Of a stretch of DNA of 9,662 bases, positions 5,815-9,662 are shown piece by piece. The position numbers were made by a program, and so were the translations under genes. Positions within the stretch are counted from its first letter, which is position 1; the number at the start of each line of letters is the position of its first letter. The notes under the pieces were generated by a model. That model made no database searches, was not told where the DNA came from, and saw nothing but the letters and a program-made list of their open reading frames with translations. Source of the stretch: Candidatus Caldipriscus sp. T1.2 (lineage in GTDB: Bacteria > Hydrothermota > Hydrothermia > LBFQ01). The DNA lies in the NCBI GenBank assembly GCA_000980735.1, contig LBFQ01000054.1:32128-41789 (forward strand), written 5' to 3'.

Positions 5815-6947
5815 GGATCTTAATAGGCGTAACGGGTAGTATAGCTGTGCACAAATCCCTACTTCTATGTAGGGAACTTTATAAGAGGGGGCACGAGCTT
5901 AAGGTAATTCTGAGTAAAGCTTCCTTAAATTTCATTAAGCCTTTACCCTTTAAGGAGCTATGCTCCGCGGAAGTATTTACTGATAAAGATTTTTTTAATG
6001 GAAACACCCACATAAACCTCTCAAGGTGGGCGGATCTATTTATGGTTGTACCCGCAACATATAACGTAATCGGTAAGGTTGCCAACGGAATAGCGGACGA
6101 CCTCTTAACCTCCGTATGCGCCTCTTACCCATTTCCTATAACCTTTGTTCCCGCTATGCATACCGAGATGTGGAAAAACCCGATATTGAAGGAAAATGTT
6201 GAAAAACTTAAGAAATTTGGGCATATAGTTCTTCCTACTGTTGAAGGGGAATTGGCGAGCGGGGATTATGGTGAGGGAAGGATGCTTGAAGTGGAAGATT
6301 TGGTAAAGTACGTCGAGGATATTGGGAAACTTAGAGAATTCTGGAGGGGGAAAAGGGTGGTAATCACGTACGGGGGGACAGTAGAGAAGATAGATGAGGT
6401 GAGGGTGATAACCAACCTTTCCTCGGGGAAAATGGGAATTGCCCTTGCGAACTTCCTAAAATCCCTTGGAAGCTTTGTAATAGCGGTTGGGTGTGGAAAC
6501 GTGGAAAGGGTAAGTTCGGACATCTTTTACAGGGTGTTTTCCGTTGAAGAGCTTTACAATACCTTAAAGGACCTTGATTACGATTATCTTTTTATGGCGG
6601 CGGCGGTATCGGACTTTAAAGTTGATCCATCAAAGGGGAAGATCAAAAGGGAAGGGAAGATGACCATTGAGCTTCTGCCTACGAGGGATGTTGTGGGAGA
6701 GATTTCAAGGAACAAGAAGGGAAAGATCGTGGGTTTTGCCCTCGAGGAGGAAAATAAACTTCTTGAGAACGCAAAGAGAAAGCTTGAGGAAAAAAACCTT
6801 GATTATATTGTGGCAAACCCCATTAAGGTTATAGGGTCGGATGATACGGAGGTGATATTAATATCGCGGGAAGGGGTCTTGGGTAAGTTTGAGGGTTCAA
6901 AATGGGAAGTGGCAAGGAAAATCATAGAGAGGTTAAGTTCGGAGTAG
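5811..6947 (+). CDS. coaBC: Bifunctional phosphopantothenoylcysteine decarboxylase / phosphopantothenate-cysteine ligase
   Basis: This 378-residue enzyme (Dfp) joins cysteine to phosphopantothenate using CTP and then decarboxylates the product with FMN, the middle two steps of coenzyme A synthesis. The CoaC half (1-170) has GVTGSIA, His67 in THINLSRWADL (the catalytic His75 of E. coli), PATYN (81-85) and PAMHTEMW (114-121). The flap reads ELASGDYGEGRM, with Ser150 where E. coli Dfp has catalytic Cys158. The CoaB half (180-378) has ITYGGT (185-190), VITNLSSGKMG with Asn202, MAAAVSDF (262-269), KIKR at 277-280 and GFALEEEN (308-315). It starts with TTG, overlapping the rpoZ stop. The length is close to the usual 400. 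Both halves look complete; only the Cys-to-Ser change is odd. Confidence 0.96.
   Translation: MRILIGVTGSIAVHKSLLLCRELYKRGHELKVILSKASLNFIKPLPFKELCSAEVFTDKDFFNGNTHINLSRWADLFMVVPATYNVIGKVANGIADDLLTSVCASYPFPITFVPAMHTEMWKNPILKENVEKLKKFGHIVLPTVEGELASGDYGEGRMLEVEDLVKYVEDIGKLREFWRGKRVVITYGGTVEKIDEVRVITNLSSGKMGIALANFLKSLGSFVIAVGCGNVERVSSDIFYRVFSVEELYNTLKDLDYDYLFMAAAVSDFKVDPSKGKIKREGKMTIELLPTRDVVGEISRNKKGKIVGFALEEENKLLENAKRKLEEKNLDYIVANPIKVIGSDDTEVILISREGVLGKFEGSKWEVARKIIERLSSE
6891..6895 (+). promoter_or_regulatory. Shine-Dalgarno supporting the overlapping Mut7-C start
   Basis: GAGGG lies 6 bases before ATG 6902, inside coaBC. It supports a start 46 bases before the end of the upstream gene. A start at the next in-frame ATG would remove the conserved VDAML segment. 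Confidence 0.5.
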
Positions 6948-7387
6948 ATGCTATGCTGGGGAGGTTGGTTAGGGTTTTAAGGTTTTATGGATTTGATACG
7001 GAATACTATAGAGATGAAAGGGATGTTGAGATCGTTGGTAGGTGTTTGAGGGAAAATAGGGTGCTTATAACCTCGGATAGGGGCCTTGTTAGGATGGCTA
7101 AAGCTTGGAATCTTGAGGTTTATTATGTGGAGGATCCTTCAAGGGATCCTTGGGAGCTTGCTAAAGAAATAATTTCCGATTTTGACGTAAAGGTGGAACC
7201 ATTTACGAGGTGTCCAAAATGCAACGGAAAGCTGAAAATAGTTTCAAAATGGGAGGTTGAGGGTTTTGTTCATCCCTTCGTTTGGAACAAGTTTGATGAA
7301 TTTGCGGTGTGTGAAAGCTGTGGTCAGATATATTGGGAGGGAACGCATTACGAAAGGATAGTAAAGAAAATGATCAAACCTTCTTAA
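6902..7387 (+). CDS. Mut7-C (DUF82) PIN-like RNase domain protein with zinc ribbon
   Basis: This 161-residue protein has the Mut7-C architecture: a PIN-fold nuclease core followed by a zinc ribbon. The core opens VKFGVDAMLGRLVRVLRFYGFD (11-32), with the acidic Asp16 in DAMLGRL, and continues to VLITSDRGL (54-62) with Asp59. The ribbon uses Cys104/Cys107 (CPKC) and Cys137/Cys140 (CESC) and ends in IYWEGTHY, the typical YWxGxH signature. The family is named for the C-terminal domain of the MUT-7 exonuclease and is predicted to cut or bind RNA. The gene overlaps coaBC by 46 bases in another frame. No start codon lies closer to VKFGVD, so about ten N-terminal residues (MGSGKENHRE) appear additional. 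Its 3' end overlaps the convergent methyltransferase by 14 bases. Confidence 0.9.
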   Translation: MGSGKENHREVKFGVDAMLGRLVRVLRFYGFDTEYYRDERDVEIVGRCLRENRVLITSDRGLVRMAKAWNLEVYYVEDPSRDPWELAKEIISDFDVKVEPFTRCPKCNGKLKIVSKWEVEGFVHPFVWNKFDEFAVCESCGQIYWEGTHYERIVKKMIKPS

Positions 7388-8072
7388 AAATCCCGAACAA
7401 ATATAAACCCTTTCCATAATTAAATTTAAACATAAGATAATCCAAATATGCCAAAATGGGTTTTAAAATTGGAAACCTTCCAATTAAACGGGGTTTAAAA
7501 TTTAAAATTGTTCCGCATTTTATAAGTTTTAACGAGTTTTTCTTTGCCAGAATTTCATAATCTTCCTTTGTGAAAGCCCATCTAGGAAGAATAACTTTTC
7601 CATTTTCCTTTACGGGTGCGTACCTTTCTTTTAATCTACCTCCCAAGCGATAATTTACGGTAACAAAAATCCCATTCCTCTTTAAAACCCTTGAGATTTC
7701 AGAAAAGGAACTCTCAATATATTCCCAAGTTGGTAAATGTTGCAAAACTTCAAAACTATAAACAAAATCAAAAACATTATCTTTAAACGGTAATTTATGA
7801 ACGCTCGCTTGGACCAACGGAAATTTCAGTTCCTTAGCAACTTTTAAACCTTCAAGCGAGTAATCCATTCCAATAACTTTATAATGCTTCAAATGTTCCA
7901 TTTTTAAACCCACTCCGCATCCCGCATCCAACATAAGGCCGTTTATATTATAATGTTTAAGACATTGCTTCAAATATAAGCTCTCAACGATATTTGGCCA
8001 ATGCCAAAATCCAGGCAACTTTCTACCGCTCTCCTTATAAATCTTATCATATAAATTTTTCACCTCCTCCAT
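7374..8072 (-). CDS. Class I SAM-dependent methyltransferase (Methyltransf_11 type)
   Basis: This 232-residue methyltransferase has motif I LDAGCGVG (48-55), an acidic Asp70 at the end of strand 2 (IGMDYS), ASVHKLPFKDNVFDFVYSFEVLQHL (89-113) covering motifs II and post-I, and SRVLKRNGIFVTVNY (127-141). The C-terminal third (about 185-232) is hydrophobic and basic and may contact a membrane or substrate. The substrate is unknown; similar enzymes act on small molecules, lipids or polysaccharide precursors. The gene is AT-richer than its neighbours (60-base rows counted by hand range from 25 to 45% G+C, mostly near 30-37%) and uses CGC, CGT and AGA for Arg where neighbours prefer AGG, hinting at transfer. 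GGAGGAGG just after the ATG is part of the coding sequence. Confidence 0.88.
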   Translation of the reverse strand: MEEVKNLYDKIYKESGRKLPGFWHWPNIVESLYLKQCLKHYNINGLMLDAGCGVGLKMEHLKHYKVIGMDYSLEGLKVAKELKFPLVQASVHKLPFKDNVFDFVYSFEVLQHLPTWEYIESSFSEISRVLKRNGIFVTVNYRLGGRLKERYAPVKENGKVILPRWAFTKEDYEILAKKNSLKLIKCGTILNFKPRLIGRFPILKPILAYLDYLMFKFNYGKGLYLFGIFKKV

Positions 8073-8081
8073 CTTCCATTA

Positions 8082-8087
8082 ATTTTA
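8082..8087 (-). promoter_or_regulatory. TAAAAT -10 box for the methyltransferase gene
   Basis: On the minus strand TAAAAT ends 9 bases before the ATG at 8072. An intervening ATG (in TTAATGG) is out of frame. It fits the leaderless pattern, and the opposing box at 8103-8108 is only 15 bases away. Confidence 0.4.
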
Positions 8088-8102
8088 AAGATGAAACAAG
8101 CT

Positions 8103-8108
8103 TAAAAT
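8103..8108 (+). promoter_or_regulatory. TAAAAT -10 box for the ABC_sub_bind-like gene
   Basis: TAAAAT ends 6 bases before ATG 8115. The bases between, TCCCCT, contain no Shine-Dalgarno motif. Its first three bases also form an in-frame TAA that prevents any upstream extension of the gene. Confidence 0.45.
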
Positions 8109-8114
8109 TCCCCT

Positions 8115-9008
8115 ATGCTCTCAGGTCCGGTTTTGATCCTAAAATCCTTTTCTTTCTATTCGGATACGGTTGCAAACATATTGAAGGCACAACTTCAGGG
8201 TTTGGCTCATGTATTTGATTGGAGAGGGGATGCGAAGGGAGATCCCGAAATTTTCTATAAGAACCTATGGGAAAAATCCAAGGATAGATACCTTGCGGTG
8301 GTAGTTCTTGGTGAGGAAGCCTTAAACTTCGCCATAAAGAATATCAGGGAAAAACCCGTAATTTTCATTTATTCAAATCATACCATCGATACCCTAAGTC
8401 TTCCGCAAAACTTTACGGGTATTTTTGGAGCCATCTCCCCGAGCCTGCATTTGGAAAAGTTCCTTTGCGCCTTTGAGGAGAATAGGGGAGTTGGGATAAT
8501 ACTGCATAAGTCGGAGTGGGAGAGCCTGAAGGATCTATTTGCAAGTTCCATAAACATTGGGGGTAAAAATCCTCTAAACGAGATCTATTTAAAGTTCATT
8601 GAAAACCCTCTTCAGATCCAAGGCGCGTTTAAGGATATGGCGGATTTCGGAATAAAGCTGGTATGGATCCCTCCAACATCAATATTGAACTTCGGTAGGT
8701 ACAAGGAAGAGGTTTCATCAAACTCCAAAAAGTTCAATCTTGCGGTTTCTTCTTACGATGTTTCGGATGTTAGAACATGGTCGGTATATTCCTGGCGCCC
8801 CAACCCTTCGGACTTTCCACCCCTAATACTGGAGAACCTTCTAAGCATCGAGAAAAGCATTAAAGAAGGTGGAAAACCTAAGATTCAAAGGCTTAAATAC
8901 CAATATATATATTCCGCAAGTGCGGGAAACCCAACTTTAAACAAAACCCTCGCATCAAAATTAAAGCTAAAAGTTTCCAACGCTTGCGTCTTTAAGGAGG
9001 TTTACTGA
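8115..9008 (+). CDS. ABC_sub_bind-like (DUF534-type) protein lacking a signal peptide
   Basis: This 297-residue protein resembles the ABC_sub_bind group of type I periplasmic-binding folds. Supporting segments are VLILKSFSFYSDTVANILKAQL (strand 1 and helix 1), YLAVVVLGEEALNFAIKN (59-76, like 'vvavGpeAl'), KPVIFIYSNHT (80-90), LPQNFTGIFGAISPSLHLEKF (96-116, like 'LPGNITGVS') and VGIILHKSEW (126-135). A second lobe runs from about 140 to 250. Classical members are exported lipoproteins, but this one starts directly at the mature fold, and a stop at 8103-8105 rules out a longer N-terminus. No transporter permease or ATPase is nearby. It may be a cytoplasmic sensor-like relative or a decayed solute-binding protein. 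It sits head-to-head with the methyltransferase (42-base gap) and ends 2 bases from the convergent regulator. The family call rests on pattern recognition only. Confidence 0.6.
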   Translation: MLSGPVLILKSFSFYSDTVANILKAQLQGLAHVFDWRGDAKGDPEIFYKNLWEKSKDRYLAVVVLGEEALNFAIKNIREKPVIFIYSNHTIDTLSLPQNFTGIFGAISPSLHLEKFLCAFEENRGVGIILHKSEWESLKDLFASSINIGGKNPLNEIYLKFIENPLQIQGAFKDMADFGIKLVWIPPTSILNFGRYKEEVSSNSKKFNLAVSSYDVSDVRTWSVYSWRPNPSDFPPLILENLLSIEKSIKEGGKPKIQRLKYQYIYSASAGNPTLNKTLASKLKLKVSNACVFKEVY

Positions 9009-9010
9009 GC

Positions 9011-9619
9011 TTACAGATTCTCCCTTATTTGCGCAAGTAGATCCGCTGGAGATTTTACAGGATAGCTTAGCTTCTCGAGGATTTCCTCTATATTTTTCTC
9101 CTTAACCTTCAGTCCCTTGAGCCTTTCAAGAAGTTCCTCCTTTCCTAGAGGGAAATCCGCCCCCTTCATCCTCCTCAGAATTTCTACGGGCCAAAACACC
9201 CCGAGGCTTTCCGATGCCACCTGAAGGAGATGGAGGAATATGGTAAGGTTTTCCCTACCTTCCTTTATCTCTTTGTACGCCAACTTTGCTAATCCTCCCG
9301 CTGTATGGGCCCTTGGGGTCTTTTCCTCAAGTTCCCCTTCTAACTTCTTTAGTACAAGCTCGGGTTCAGCCCTCAGCATGTTCCTTACGGTTTGACGCGT
9401 ACTTCCAAGGAATTCCGCTATTTCAGCTTCCGTTTTGTTCGCCATATCCTGTAGAACTACCGCATAGGAAGCTTCCATTAAACTCGGGATCCAGGTTAGG
9501 TTCCTATACTCTATGAGTTTCCTCGGTCCTCCTATAAGCTCAAGGGACTTTAAGAACACCCTTATAGCCATAGCATCTATATCAAACTCCCTTATCTCTT
9601 CAGGTGTTAATATTGCCAT
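9011..9619 (-). CDS. Helix-turn-helix protein resembling the KaiC-neighbour regulator family
   Basis: This 202-residue, helical, probably cytoplasmic protein carries a helix-turn-helix at about 63-84 (TEAEIAEFLGSTRQTVRNML). It is followed by KKLEGELEE and HTAGGLAKLAYKEIKEG (105-121). The opening FDIDAMAIRVFLKSLELIGGPR and the AGGLAKLAYKE segment resemble the 'probable regulatory domain' (TIGR03879, near_KaiC_dom) known from archaea and some thermophilic bacteria beside KaiC-like ATPases. I assign this from memory, so it is tentative. The C-terminal part (140-202) is two helical hairpins. An in-frame TGA lies two codons before the ATG, so the N-terminus is complete. Only 6 bases of upstream insert remain, so the promoter and any KaiC-like partner would lie outside the clone. 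Confidence 0.6.
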   Translation of the reverse strand: MAILTPEEIREFDIDAMAIRVFLKSLELIGGPRKLIEYRNLTWIPSLMEASYAVVLQDMANKTEAEIAEFLGSTRQTVRNMLRAEPELVLKKLEGELEEKTPRAHTAGGLAKLAYKEIKEGRENLTIFLHLLQVASESLGVFWPVEILRRMKGADFPLGKEELLERLKGLKVKEKNIEEILEKLSYPVKSPADLLAQIRENL

Positions 9620-9625
9620 GCTTCA

Positions 9626-9662
9626 GGGGATCCTCTAGAGTCGACCTGCAGGCATGCAAGCT
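9626..9662. other. Synthetic cloning linker (right), inverted copy
   Basis: This is the exact reverse complement of bases 1-37: the blunt SmaI half-site GGGGATCC, then XbaI, SalI, PstI, SphI and the HindIII half. It marks the right insert boundary at 9625. It is an artefact of library construction, not a transposon terminal repeat. Confidence 0.97.

Noticed and set aside
7467..7485. Inverted repeat AATTGGAA-ACC-TTCCAATT as a terminator or operator
   Set aside because: It lies well inside the methyltransferase coding sequence, is AT-rich with a weak stem, and has no following T-run on a plausible transcript end.
1..9662. 37-base terminal inverted repeats that could suggest a transposon
   Set aside because: They are a continuous pUC polylinker with SphI, PstI, SalI, XbaI and BamHI sites in vector order, so they are synthetic; no transposase is present.

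Overview
The window is a cloned or adapter-flanked insert of bacterial DNA. Both ends carry the same 37-base HindIII-to-SmaI half of the pUC polylinker, in inverted orientation (1-37 and 9626-9662). That leaves a natural insert of 9,588 bases, 38-9625. The source looks like an uncultured thermophilic bacterium: arginine is mostly AGG, isoleucine often ATA, proteins are rich in Lys, Glu and Ile, and gaps are almost absent. A secreted beta-propeller with a C-terminal tail like a type IX secretion sorting domain points weakly to FCB-like or WOR-3/Hydrothermae-type candidate phyla. No rRNA is present to fix the lineage.

Layout. 39-2448 (+) is a tightly overlapping run: the C-terminal part of a pyrimidine-nucleoside phosphorylase cut by the cloning junction, a short putative lipoprotein, and a Cof-type HAD phosphatase. 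It is followed by a five-Asp-box secreted propeller protein (2470-3888). 5237-3906 (-) is an overlapping unit rpsT, sufU/iscU-like scaffold, and a RidA-DUF309 fusion. 5285-7387 (+) is a MIP18/DUF59 Fe-S protein, rpoZ, coaBC (dfp) and a Mut7-C PIN/zinc-ribbon RNase, joined by short gaps or overlaps. 8072-7374 (-) is an AT-rich SAM methyltransferase. 8115-9008 (+) is an ABC_sub_bind-like protein with no signal peptide. 9619-9011 (-) is a helix-turn-helix protein resembling the regulator family found beside KaiC-like ATPases.

How the genes work together. The middle of the window is housekeeping: ribosome (S20), RNA polymerase omega, coenzyme A synthesis, RNA processing, and two Fe-S assembly proteins on either side of a 47-base divergent promoter region. 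rpoZ-coaBC is a widespread bacterial arrangement. The accessory genes are the propeller, lipoprotein, methyltransferase and ABC_sub_bind-like protein.

The strongest unexplained pattern is at gene starts. All five genes that head a transcription unit with their upstream DNA present have a TATAAT or TAAAAT hexamer ending 6-9 bases before the ATG and no convincing Shine-Dalgarno motif. Several genes inside units (rpoZ, coaBC, the Mut7-C gene, the lipoprotein) do have purine-rich Shine-Dalgarno motifs. This suggests leaderless mRNAs for first genes and Shine-Dalgarno initiation for internal ones. I see no CRISPR, insertion sequence, tRNA, rRNA, phage cassette or clear hairpin terminator, and no gene-free stretch over 50 bases. 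I cannot point to a wholly new multi-gene system here; the candidates are listed as findings.
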